The position numbers and the translations under genes were made by a program. Shown here piece by piece: positions 33,017 to 41,764 of a DNA stretch of 49,372 nucleotides. Every line of letters starts with the position of its first letter. The stretch's first letter is position 1. The notes beneath the pieces were generated by a model that was not told the origin of the DNA, ran no database searches, and saw only the letters and a list, made by a program, of their open reading frames with translations. Source of the stretch: Lachnospiraceae bacterium (lineage in GTDB: Bacteria > Bacillota > Clostridia > Lachnospirales > Lachnospiraceae); assembly GCA_021203465.1 (NCBI GenBank), contig JAJQBC010000104.1, positions 1 through 49,372 of the forward strand, in the 5' to 3' direction.

Positions 33017-34369
33017 ATGGATAAATATGACCAGTTCAAGCGCCTGCTCCGGCTTGGGATCGCAGGGCTGGAGATATTGATAGAAACCGCATTTTTTGCA
33101 TATGTCTGGTATGCCATTTACAATGAGCGGCGCTGGGCGGCCTTTGAAAACAAGGGAAATCTGATGATGATCGGATTTTACGTGTTCTATCTGATCATTT
33201 TTATCTATATGTATGGCGGCACAAAATATGCGTACTATACCAAGGGGCAGCTGATCCTGTCACAGACGTTGGGCTCTGTATTCGCGAATACGGTGATGTA
33301 TATCCAGATTATCATGGTGTTCGGGCGCTTCCCCTTTCCGACGGCTTGGCCGATGGTTGCGCTCTGCGGTGTAGATCTTGTGGTGGCAGCGCTTGTGAAC
33401 CAACTTTCGGACGGCATGCTGCGGCGTCTGTTTCCACCAAAAAGGTTGTTGCTGGTCTGTGATGCACAGTATCAGGCGGATCTCGTGCAGAAGCTCTCAG
33501 TGCGTAAAGATTTATATGAGATTACCCGCTGCGTTCCGACATCTGAGCCGTTGGCAAGCCTGCAACGGGAGATTCAGAGCTGCGATGCCATGATGCTCTA
33601 TGGGCTGGATGAGCAGAAGCGCAATATTCTGATCAAATTCTGCTATGAGCAGTCCATCCGCGTCTATATCGCGCCGGAGATTTCAGACATTCTGCTGCGC
33701 GGCGCGGATCGCGTGCACTCCTTTGATACTCCCTTTCTGCTGCTGCGCAACGCCGGGCTCTCCTTTGAGCAGCGCATTGCGAAACGCGCGATGGATATTG
33801 TGATTTCCGCAATTCTTCTCGTGATTGCGTCGCCCTTCATGCTGTTGACCGCGATCGCGATCAAGGCGGAGGACGGCGGTCCGGCGCTCTATAAGCAGGA
33901 GCGTGTGACGATCGGTGGGAAGAAGTTCTATATTTATAAGTTTCGCAGCATGGTCGTGGACGCGGAGAAATATGGTGCGCAGTTTTCCACGAAGCATGAC
34001 AGCCGTATTACAAAGGTCGGCCATTTTATCCGTGCGGTGAGGCTGGACGAGCTGCCGCAACTTTTCAATATTCTGAAGGGCGACATGAGCATCGTGGGGC
34101 CGCGGCCTGAGCGCCAGCAGTACATTGAGGAGTTCTGCCGCGAGACACCGGAATTCATCTATCGGTTGAAGGTGAAAGCGGGACTGACCGGTTACGCCCA
34201 GATTTACGGGAAATATAACACGACCCCGCTGGACAAGCTGAAGCTTGACCTGATGTACATCGAGAGCTACTCGATCCTATTGGATATTCGGCTGATCTTC
34301 CTGACTTTGAAGATCATGTTCACGAAGGAGAGTACGGAGGGAGTGGAGGACGGACAGAACCATGCGTAG
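33017..34369 (+). CDS. WbaP/CpsE-like initiating polyprenyl glycosylphosphotransferase
   Basis: A 450-residue membrane enzyme starting a lipid-linked glycan by moving a sugar phosphate to undecaprenyl phosphate. It has four or five N-terminal membrane helices, a middle cytoplasmic Rossmann-like part (RLLLVCDAQYQ) and the C-terminal catalytic module. The module carries KRAMDIVISAI, YKQERVTIGGKKFYIYKFRSM, the Asp-Glu pair in RLDELPQLFNIL, and SIVGPRPER. It is a larger class than the PglC-like enzyme at 12763, so the window has two different initiators. The ATG at 33017 is better spaced from TGAGG (33001-33005) than the one at 33008. The end overlaps the next gene by 8 bases. Confidence 0.9.
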   Translation: MDKYDQFKRLLRLGIAGLEILIETAFFAYVWYAIYNERRWAAFENKGNLMMIGFYVFYLIIFIYMYGGTKYAYYTKGQLILSQTLGSVFANTVMYIQIIMVFGRFPFPTAWPMVALCGVDLVVAALVNQLSDGMLRRLFPPKRLLLVCDAQYQADLVQKLSVRKDLYEITRCVPTSEPLASLQREIQSCDAMMLYGLDEQKRNILIKFCYEQSIRVYIAPEISDILLRGADRVHSFDTPFLLLRNAGLSFEQRIAKRAMDIVISAILLVIASPFMLLTAIAIKAEDGGPALYKQERVTIGGKKFYIYKFRSMVVDAEKYGAQFSTKHDSRITKVGHFIRAVRLDELPQLFNILKGDMSIVGPRPERQQYIEEFCRETPEFIYRLKVKAGLTGYAQIYGKYNTTPLDKLKLDLMYIESYSILLDIRLIFLTLKIMFTKESTEGVEDGQNHA

Positions 34370-35618
34370 ATTCTGGATTTTTAACCATTATGCGACGACG
34401 CCGCAGACGGGACCGCTGCTTCGCCACTTTTATTTCGCAGAGTATCTGAAGGAAAAGGAGATCGAGACGACGGTCTTTGCGGCGAATGAGCTGCACCAGA
34501 CCGGCGGCACGGTCGATACGCAGGGCGCATCGTATCTCAGAACAGAGGAGGAGGGCGTTCCTTTCGTTTTTGTTCGCACGAGTAAATATCAGGGCAATGG
34601 CCTTTCCCGTGTGCGGAATATGCTTTCTTTTTTTCTCGGCCTGCTGCGCATCAGCGGAAAATACGCGAAGCAGTACGGAAAGCCGGACGTAATCATGGGC
34701 TCGAGCGCGCACCCGCTGACGAGCATTGCGGGTATTCTGATTGCGAGGAGATTTCACGTCCCGGCGATCGTTGAGGTGCGCGACCTCTGGCCGGAGGCGA
34801 TTTTTTCCGTCGGGAAACTGAAAATGGAGAGTCTGCCGGGGCGGCTTTTAAGCGCCGGGGAGAAGTGGATGTACGTCCATGCGGACGCAATCGTCTTCAC
34901 GAAAGAAGGGGATGTCGACCACATCAAAGAGATGGGCTGGGATCAGGAGCACGGCGGAAAGATTGACCTCGGGAAATGTCACTATGTCAATAATGGTGTA
35001 AACCTTTCCGATTTTTACGCGAGCATCGAGCATGACATCCTGCCTGACCCGAATCTCACCGACGAGAGTTTTCGGGTGACCTACACCGGCACGGTTCGGC
35101 CGGTCAATAACGTGGGGAACCTGCTCGACACGGCAAAGCTTCTTAAGGAGCATAAGGATATTCGTTTCCTGATCTTTGGCGGCGGCAGCGAGCTCGAAAC
35201 GCTGAAAAAGCGCGCGGCGGACGAGCGGATCGACAATGTGGTTTTTAAAGGATTTGTCGAGAAGAAATATATCCCGTATATTCTCAGTCGGTCCTCTGTC
35301 AATGTGCTGAACTACTCACAGTCCAACTACAACTGGTCGCGCGGAAACAGCTCCAATAAGCTGTTTGAGTATATGGCGAGCGGCAAGCCGTTGATCTCCA
35401 CTGTGCGTATGGGTTACAGTATTCTTGACCGCTACGAGTGCGGCCTTTCTCTCGATGAGTGCACGTCGCAGGCACTGGCGCGGGAGATTCTAAAGATTCA
35501 CGACATGCCGGAGGAGGCCTATGCGCAGATGGGACAGAACGCGCGGGAGGGGGCGAAGGATTTTGACTTCCCTGTCCTGACGGAGAGGCTGTATCAGGTG
35601 ATCGAGAGTGTTCGGTAA
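34362..35618 (+). CDS. WbuB-like family 4 glycosyltransferase
   Basis: A 418-residue GT-B enzyme with FWIFNHYATTPQTG, EVRDLWPEAIFSVG, YVNNGVNLSDF, YTGTVRPVNN and LFEYMASGKPLIS. This is the WbuB type, which in O-antigen clusters transfers N-acetylated 6-deoxy amino sugars. It is the paralogue of the protein encoded at 14331. It overlaps the initiating transferase gene (8 bases) and the heparinase-like gene (11 bases), and could add the second sugar of this second glycan. Confidence 0.87.
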   Translation: MRRFWIFNHYATTPQTGPLLRHFYFAEYLKEKEIETTVFAANELHQTGGTVDTQGASYLRTEEEGVPFVFVRTSKYQGNGLSRVRNMLSFFLGLLRISGKYAKQYGKPDVIMGSSAHPLTSIAGILIARRFHVPAIVEVRDLWPEAIFSVGKLKMESLPGRLLSAGEKWMYVHADAIVFTKEGDVDHIKEMGWDQEHGGKIDLGKCHYVNNGVNLSDFYASIEHDILPDPNLTDESFRVTYTGTVRPVNNVGNLLDTAKLLKEHKDIRFLIFGGGSELETLKKRAADERIDNVVFKGFVEKKYIPYILSRSSVNVLNYSQSNYNWSRGNSSNKLFEYMASGKPLISTVRMGYSILDRYECGLSLDECTSQALAREILKIHDMPEEAYAQMGQNAREGAKDFDFPVLTERLYQVIESVR

Positions 35619-37329
35619 AATTAAAAAATATTATAATACCTTAAAATATTTAAAAAAAAGCCAGATCATGTATCTGGTGAAAAACCGGCTGACCCGTGGG
35701 AAAACAGCTGTGACGGCGGCACAGGCGCCGGGACGCCGCGTGCTGCCCCTGTGGTGGGAGACGCTGGATGAGGATCCGTTATATCTTCAGCGTTTTGATG
35801 CGGAAGAAATTCTCTGCGGAAATGTGACGCTGCTGCATGAGGATCGAAAGGCGGCCGGGGAACATTCCCACTTGTGGAATTTTAACCTGCATTATCTGGA
35901 GTATCTGATCCCGCTCGTAGCAGAGTACCGGAGAACCGGCGAGGAGCGCTGGTACGCGGGCTTTAAGGAGGCCTGTATTGGCTGGATTCGCGATAATCGT
36001 TCGGGCGACGGAGACGGCTGGCATCCCTACACAATTTCGCTCCGTCTGACCAATCTTCTGATCTGTATGGATGGTCTCGGTGAAATTCTGGAGCAGGATG
36101 GGGAGTTTGTGCGAGAGCTCAGCGGCAGCATGTACGCACAGTATCTGCACTTGCAGCGCAATTTGGAGCGGCATCTTCTTGCAAACCATTATTTTGAAAA
36201 TCTGAAGGCGGTTCTGCTGGGAAGCCTTTACTTTCGGGAAGAAAACACCTATAGTAAATACAGGGCGCTTTTAAGGCGTGAGATCGCGGCGCAGATTCTG
36301 CCGGACGGCGTGCACTATGAGCGCAGCCTGATGTACCATAAGATTATTCTGGAGGATTTGATGCGTGTGGCGGGGGCTTTGTCCGGCATTGACGACGACT
36401 TTGGCAGAGAACTTCTGGAACCGATACAGCGCATGGCAGACGCCATGTGCGTGCTGGAGGAGGGCGCCGGGCGCACGCCGCTCTTCAACGATGCGGGTGA
36501 CAATGTTGCGCGGTCGATGGAGAGCCTGCTGAACGGCCTGCGGGAGCAGTTGAGAATAGTGCCCACTCATCCGGCAAAAAGGGCTTTTCCTGACGCGGGA
36601 TATTATTGCCTTACGGGTGACGGCATCAAAATTCTGATGGATGCCGGGGAGATCGCGCCGACTTTCGCTGCAGGGCATGGGCATTGCGACGCGCTGAGCT
36701 TTGAGCTCTTCATTCAGGGACAGCCTGTATTTGTGAATTCCGGAACCGGACTTTATCAGGGCGCGCTGCGGCCTTACTTTCGCAGTACAGCGGCACACAA
36801 TACGGTCGTCATCGATGGGCAGGAGCAGTCGGAGTGCTGGGGCGAGCATCGGGTGGCGCGGCGGATTTTCAATGTTTCGGGGAGCTGCGGGAAAGGCTGG
36901 ATCGAGGGAGCGCTTACGACCTGTACAGGGAAACGACAGGAGAGGCGTATTGAGCTGGGCGGGCGGACAATTCGGATTTTGGATACGGTGAAGGGTCGCG
37001 CGCAGGCGTACCTGCATCTGGCGCCGGAGTGGGAGTATATACAGCAGGGACGGAAAATCTTGCTGAGGAAGCGGCCGGGGATGGCCGTAGTGTCAGAAAC
37101 ATCGGAGAAATCGAAGGCAGCGGCCTCCGCCTGTCCGGGAGGATCAGCAGCATTGCAGGGTATCATCACAGTGAGAGGAGATGAGGTTCTGCGGATTCAC
37201 CGGGAGGGCAACCTCGCACTTTACGCGCCGGAGTTCGGACAGATGGTAAAAATACAGACGCTGGAAATCTTCTGGATGGGAGACGGAACGGCGCATGAGA
37301 TCGAGATAGAATTCCAAAAACAGGAATAG
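35608..37329 (+). CDS. Heparinase II/III-like (alginate lyase family) protein
   Basis: A 573-residue protein with an N-terminal alpha-toroid (about 65-310) and a C-terminal beta-sandwich (about 330-570). Visible family marks are HLWNFNLHYLEYL, HLLANHYFENLKAVLLG, YERSLMYHKIILEDL with the likely catalytic Tyr-His region, and GHGHCDALSFELFIQGQPVFVNSGTG followed by STAAHNTVVIDGQEQ. There is no signal peptide, so it seems cytoplasmic, as is usual for copies inside capsule clusters. There the role is debated: uronate-linked lyase, or a non-lytic modifying enzyme. The GTG start at 35608 overlaps the previous stop and has AGGTGAT upstream. The extreme N-terminus (KKYYNTLKYLKKSQI) fits the family, supporting this start. 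Confidence 0.85.
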   Translation: MFGKIKKYYNTLKYLKKSQIMYLVKNRLTRGKTAVTAAQAPGRRVLPLWWETLDEDPLYLQRFDAEEILCGNVTLLHEDRKAAGEHSHLWNFNLHYLEYLIPLVAEYRRTGEERWYAGFKEACIGWIRDNRSGDGDGWHPYTISLRLTNLLICMDGLGEILEQDGEFVRELSGSMYAQYLHLQRNLERHLLANHYFENLKAVLLGSLYFREENTYSKYRALLRREIAAQILPDGVHYERSLMYHKIILEDLMRVAGALSGIDDDFGRELLEPIQRMADAMCVLEEGAGRTPLFNDAGDNVARSMESLLNGLREQLRIVPTHPAKRAFPDAGYYCLTGDGIKILMDAGEIAPTFAAGHGHCDALSFELFIQGQPVFVNSGTGLYQGALRPYFRSTAAHNTVVIDGQEQSECWGEHRVARRIFNVSGSCGKGWIEGALTTCTGKRQERRIELGGRTIRILDTVKGRAQAYLHLAPEWEYIQQGRKILLRKRPGMAVVSETSEKSKAAASACPGGSAALQGIITVRGDEVLRIHREGNLALYAPEFGQMVKIQTLEIFWMGDGTAHEIEIEFQKQE

Positions 37330-37400
37330 GGCAGAGAAATTGCCGGTTACAGGCAGTTCGGCTGTGATTGGTTAGGGAATACAACAAGGAGAGATGGACA

Positions 37401-38624
37401 ATGATTAATGTAGTGGGACTCGGCTATATCGGCCTGCCGACAGCTCTGATGTTCGCCGCACACGGCGTGGAGGTCGTGGGCACAGATTATAACCGGGAGC
37501 TTGTCGACACGCTTAAGGCGGGCAGGACGACTTCCGAGGAGGATGGCCTTGACGAACTCTTTACGGAGGCGGTAAAAAAGGGCATCCGCTTTTCCCATGA
37601 ATATCAAAGCACGGACATGTACATTGTGTCAGTGCCGACGCCCTATGATAAGGCGAGTAAGAAGGTGGATGCGAGCTTTGTGGCCGGAGCGGTGAAAAAC
37701 GTCATGGAAGTCTGCCCCAAAGGGGCGGTGATTGTAATTGAGTCCACGATCTCCCCGGGGACAATCGACCGCCATGTGCGTCCCATTGTGGAGGAACAGG
37801 GTTTTGTGATTGGGGAGGACATTCATCTTGTCCACGCGCCGGAGCGCATTATTCCGGGAAACATGGTCTATGAACTGAAGCACAATTCGCGCACGATCGG
37901 TGCGGACAGCCGTGAGGTCGGTGAGCGGGTGAAGGCGCTGTACGCCTCCTTCTGTGAGGGAGAAATTGTCGTGACGGATATCCGCACCGCGGAGATGACA
38001 AAGGTCGTCGAGAATACCTTCCGTGATATCAACATTGCCTTCGCAAATGAGCTGGCGAAGATCTGCCGCTCCGACAATATGGATGTCTACGAGATTATCC
38101 GCATCGCGAACAAGCATCCGCGCGTGAACATTCTCTCACCGGGGCCGGGTGTGGGAGGACACTGCATTTCTGTCGACCCCTGGTTTCTGGTCGGAGATTA
38201 TCCGGGACTTTCCAATATCATTCTGGCGGCGCGGAAGATCAACGACTCCATGCCGGATTTCGTACTGGAGCGGATCCACGATATCATGAAGGAAAATCAG
38301 CTGAGCGATGTGGGACGCGTAGGCCTCTACGGTCTGACCTATAAGGAGAATGTTGACGATACGCGCGAGAGCCCGACGCTGCAGATGCTGGAGAGCATGG
38401 AGCGTCATCTCACCGGCGGGCAGATCCGCGTCTATGATCCTTATGTGACAAAAGATATTGTCCCCAACCAGTATCATGACCTGGACTTATTCCTGAAGGA
38501 TGTGGATATGGTTGTGTTGTTGGTCGGGCATGATGAGATTAAGGAAAATATGGAGAAGCTCAGAGGGAAGATCGTGCTGGATACGCGGCATATCTGCTTT
38601 CTTGACGGGGTATACAGACTGTAG
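37401..38624 (+). CDS. UDP-ManNAc/UDP-HexNAc 6-dehydrogenase (WecC-like)
   Basis: A 407-residue enzyme that oxidises C6 of a UDP-HexNAc to the uronic acid with two NAD. It has GLGYIGLPTA (6-15), HAPERIIPG, K201 in TKVVENTFRD, and GPGVGGHCISVDPW with the catalytic cysteine C255. The PRVNILSPGPGVGGHC and VDPWF forms favour the WecC group (UDP-ManNAc) over UDP-glucose dehydrogenase. With WecB (24276) this gives UDP-ManNAcA. A UDP-GlcNAc 6-dehydrogenase role that feeds the WlbA-like enzyme is also possible. Start ATG 37401 has AAGGAGAG 7 bases upstream. Confidence 0.87.
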   Translation: MINVVGLGYIGLPTALMFAAHGVEVVGTDYNRELVDTLKAGRTTSEEDGLDELFTEAVKKGIRFSHEYQSTDMYIVSVPTPYDKASKKVDASFVAGAVKNVMEVCPKGAVIVIESTISPGTIDRHVRPIVEEQGFVIGEDIHLVHAPERIIPGNMVYELKHNSRTIGADSREVGERVKALYASFCEGEIVVTDIRTAEMTKVVENTFRDINIAFANELAKICRSDNMDVYEIIRIANKHPRVNILSPGPGVGGHCISVDPWFLVGDYPGLSNIILAARKINDSMPDFVLERIHDIMKENQLSDVGRVGLYGLTYKENVDDTRESPTLQMLESMERHLTGGQIRVYDPYVTKDIVPNQYHDLDLFLKDVDMVVLLVGHDEIKENMEKLRGKIVLDTRHICFLDGVYRL

Positions 38625-38642
38625 CAGGGAAAGGATATTCAT

Positions 38643-40763
38643 ATGAAGCAACTGTTTTTGAATGTGAATGACGGGAGCGTGCGACTGCTCGATCAGCCGG
38701 CACCTACGGTAAAGGAAAACATGGCGTTGGTCGAGAGCCTCTACACGGTCGTCAGCGCGGGAACCGAGCGCGGTCTGACCTCATTTGGAGGGAAAAACCT
38801 GGTACAGAAGGCGTTCGAGCGTCCTGATCAGGTGAAGAAGGTGCTCGACAAGGTCGTCTCGGATGGGCCGTTGACGGCTCTTGAGAGCACGTTTAACAAG
38901 CTGGCGGAGCCGATGCCGATGGGCTATTCGGGCGTTGGGCGCGTTGTCGCCTGCGGGCGCGGCGTGACGGAGGTGCAGGCCGGAGATCTGGTCGCAATGG
39001 TCGGGACGGCCTATCACTGTGAGATCAACCGCATCAGCCGTACGATGCTGACGAAGGTACCGGAAGAGCTTGCTGATTACCGGCAGGCGGCTTTCTGTGC
39101 GCTTGGCGGCATCGCGCTCGAGGGCATCCATCAGGCGGAGGTCGTGCCAGGAGAGACGGTGGCGGTTATCGGACTTGGCCTTGTCGGCCAGATCGTCTGC
39201 CGTATCTTAAACGCCTACGGCTGCGATGTGATCGGTTACGATGTTGTGGACAAGAGTATGGACGGTACGCGTCTTTTGTCCTTTATCAATTCGAATGACG
39301 ATAGCGCGGCGGATATGACAAAATCGCTGACACGCGGGCGCGGCGTGGACAAGGTGATCATCACGGCGGCGACGGACTCCAACGCGCCGATGGATCTCGC
39401 GGCGGCGATTGCGCGCGATCGCGGCATTATCTGCATGATCGGCGTGACGCAGATGAATATTGACCGCAGACCTTACTATGAGAGGGAGCTGTCGTTTCGG
39501 ATCGCCCGTTCCTACGGCGCGGGGCGCTATGACTCCACCTACGAGGAGCAGGGCATCGACTATCCAATCGGCTATGTGCGCTTCACCGAGGGGCGCAATA
39601 TTGAGGAGTTTGTGCGTCTGCTTGCGCAGAAGCGCGTCGATGTCTCGGATCTCATCACGCATGAGATTCCCTTCGCGGACGCGGCAAAGGCCTACGAGAT
39701 GATTACGAAGAACCCGAACCATGAGCGCTACATCGGCGTTCTTCTGAAATATGAGGAGAATCAGGAAAAATGGAAGGATACCGTCGGAAGCACGGCGAAG
39801 AAGTCCGTGTCCGGCGATGAGATTCGTCTCGGCCTTATCGGCGCAGGCAATTTCGCGCGCAGCACGATGCTGCCGATTATGAAGGAGAGCGGAAAGTTCG
39901 CATTCCGCGGACTCGCCACAACCGGCGGGGTCGGCGCGGCGCAGGCGAACGCCGGCACGCAGTTTGCCTACACGACGAATAATTATAAAAAGCTGCTTGA
40001 GGATCCGAATATTGACCTGATTGCAGTTTCCACGCAGCACGGCAGTCATGCGAAATTTGTCGTCGAGGCGCTGGAGGCGGACAAAAATGTGTACTGCGAG
40101 AAGCCGCTCTGTCTTACGCTGGAGGAACTGGAGAGAATCAAAGCGGCTTATGAGAAGTCGAAGAGCGAGCTCTTCGTCGGGCTGAACCGCCGCTACGCGC
40201 CGCTTGCCCGGCAGCTGAAAAAGGAGATGAAGACCGATCAGATTCCGGCGGTCTATGATTTCATCGCGAACGCGGGATTTATCCCGCAGAAGCACTGGGT
40301 TCACGACGAGGCCGCGGGTGGCGGACGGATTCTCGGCGAAGCCTGCCACTTCATCGACCTGATTCAGTATCTTGACGGGAGCGAGCTTCTTGATCTTGCT
40401 GTGACAGCCGCAAAGAACGATGCTTATCCGATGAACGACAATGCGCTGATCACACTGCGCTTTGCGTCGGGTGCGGTTGGCAATATCGTCTACTCCTCGA
40501 TGGGCTCGAAGCGCTATCCGAAGGAGCAGCTGCGAGTCCTCTCGAACGGCACAGTCTGTGAGCTGGACAATTTCATCCGCCTGCGCAAATTCGGCGCTTC
40601 GAAGACCACGGCGCATCAGCTCAAGCAGGACAAGGGGATTAAGGCGGAATATGAATATATTTACAGAGTTCTGAAGGGAAAGAAAAAGAATTCCGCTCTC
40701 GCGAACGCGTTTCGCGCACAGGAGCTGCTGATCCGTGCGATGCAGAAAGTGAAGGAAGCATGA
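38643..40763 (+). CDS. Two-domain oxidoreductase: MDR dehydrogenase fused to Gfo/Idh/MocA
   Basis: A 706-residue fusion. Residues 1 to about 375 are a zinc-type alcohol dehydrogenase-like (MDR) domain with GYSGVGRVVACG and the nucleotide motif VAVIGLGLVGQ (173-183). Residues about 390-706 are a Gfo/Idh/MocA domain with LGLIGAGNFAR, NVYCEKPLCLT and GEACHFIDLIQYL. Such bi-domain oxidoreductases recur in polysaccharide clusters, commonly beside heparinase-like proteins and nucleotide-sugar dehydrogenases as here. Their substrate is not established as far as I know. ATG 38643 has AAAGG upstream, 18 bases after the previous stop; the end overlaps the next gene by ATGA. Confidence 0.87.
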   Translation: MKQLFLNVNDGSVRLLDQPAPTVKENMALVESLYTVVSAGTERGLTSFGGKNLVQKAFERPDQVKKVLDKVVSDGPLTALESTFNKLAEPMPMGYSGVGRVVACGRGVTEVQAGDLVAMVGTAYHCEINRISRTMLTKVPEELADYRQAAFCALGGIALEGIHQAEVVPGETVAVIGLGLVGQIVCRILNAYGCDVIGYDVVDKSMDGTRLLSFINSNDDSAADMTKSLTRGRGVDKVIITAATDSNAPMDLAAAIARDRGIICMIGVTQMNIDRRPYYERELSFRIARSYGAGRYDSTYEEQGIDYPIGYVRFTEGRNIEEFVRLLAQKRVDVSDLITHEIPFADAAKAYEMITKNPNHERYIGVLLKYEENQEKWKDTVGSTAKKSVSGDEIRLGLIGAGNFARSTMLPIMKESGKFAFRGLATTGGVGAAQANAGTQFAYTTNNYKKLLEDPNIDLIAVSTQHGSHAKFVVEALEADKNVYCEKPLCLTLEELERIKAAYEKSKSELFVGLNRRYAPLARQLKKEMKTDQIPAVYDFIANAGFIPQKHWVHDEAAGGGRILGEACHFIDLIQYLDGSELLDLAVTAAKNDAYPMNDNALITLRFASGAVGNIVYSSMGSKRYPKEQLRVLSNGTVCELDNFIRLRKFGASKTTAHQLKQDKGIKAEYEYIYRVLKGKKKNSALANAFRAQELLIRAMQKVKEA

Positions 40764-41749
40764 GAATTCTGGTCTACGACGTTGCGGCGGAAAGTGGCGG
40801 AGCCGTGACGGTACTGGAAAGCTTCTATGAAGAATTTTCACGCGATAAGAAGAACCGTTATGTGTTTGTGTTGGGTCGCTATGAACTGCAGAGGACGGAG
40901 AATATCCGAGTGTTGTGTTACCCCTGGGTAAAAAAGAGTCCGCTGCACCGTCTGTATTTCGAGTGGGTAAAAGCGCCGCGTATTATAAAAAAATACAGAA
41001 TAGACCGCGTGCTCTCGCTTCAGAATATTGGTTTGCCGCGTGCGGAGGTGCCACAGGAACTCTATGAGCACAATGCGTTGCCGTTTTCAGAACATCGGTT
41101 TCGCCTGAAGGACGGCTATCGCCCGTGGCTGACGCAGCAACTGCTCGGCAGGCTGATGAAGCGCTCGATCCGTCATGCGGAAAAGGTTATGGTGCAGACT
41201 CGATGGATGAAGGAAGCCATTGTCCGCCAGTGCGGGATCCCGAGGGAGAAGGTGGAAGTGAAGTTTCCTGCGGTGGAGATGCTGCCGACGGAAAGCTGGA
41301 AGCTGAATAGTGAGTGTCCGATCTTCCTCTATCCGGCGAACGCCTCCGCATACAAGAATCATCGGACGTTGCTCGCGGCCTGTAAACTTCTGCAAGAGCG
41401 GGGGTTTACCGCATATCGCATGATCTGGACAGTTACCGGCGAGGAAAACGGCGGGATTCGGGCGATCAGAAGGGCGGCGGAGCAGGCGGGGTTGCCGGTT
41501 GAGTTCCGCGGTTCGGTGACACGACGGGAGCTCTTTGATCTCTACGCTTCGTCCATTCTGGTTTTCCCGTCCTATGTGGAGACGGTGGGGATGCCGCTTC
41601 TGGAGGCGCAGTCCGCGGAGGCGCCGATTCTCGCGGCGGACTGTCCCTATGCGCGGGATATTGCCGGAGATTATGACAGAGCTGAATTTCTGCCGGTATT
41701 TGATGCGGACGCCTGGTGCGCCGCGATGTTGGGGAGCCTTGAGAATTAG
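40760..41749 (+). CDS. Family 4 glycosyltransferase
   Basis: A 329-residue GT-B transferase. The N-terminus RILVYDVAAESGGAVTVLESF and the C-terminal SILVFPSYVETVGMPLLEAQSAEAPILAAD with the E-x7-E motif place it in GT4. The start overlaps the two-domain oxidoreductase gene (ATGA). The sugar is unknown. Confidence 0.87.
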   Translation: MRILVYDVAAESGGAVTVLESFYEEFSRDKKNRYVFVLGRYELQRTENIRVLCYPWVKKSPLHRLYFEWVKAPRIIKKYRIDRVLSLQNIGLPRAEVPQELYEHNALPFSEHRFRLKDGYRPWLTQQLLGRLMKRSIRHAEKVMVQTRWMKEAIVRQCGIPREKVEVKFPAVEMLPTESWKLNSECPIFLYPANASAYKNHRTLLAACKLLQERGFTAYRMIWTVTGEENGGIRAIRRAAEQAGLPVEFRGSVTRRELFDLYASSILVFPSYVETVGMPLLEAQSAEAPILAADCPYARDIAGDYDRAEFLPVFDADAWCAAMLGSLEN

Positions 41750-41764
41750 GGAGAAAAGGGAAGA

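Noticed and set aside
39207-40841. 544-codon open frame on the minus strand
   Set aside because: It is antisense to the two-domain oxidoreductase, which has clear motifs; the antisense protein has none and no ribosome site was found.
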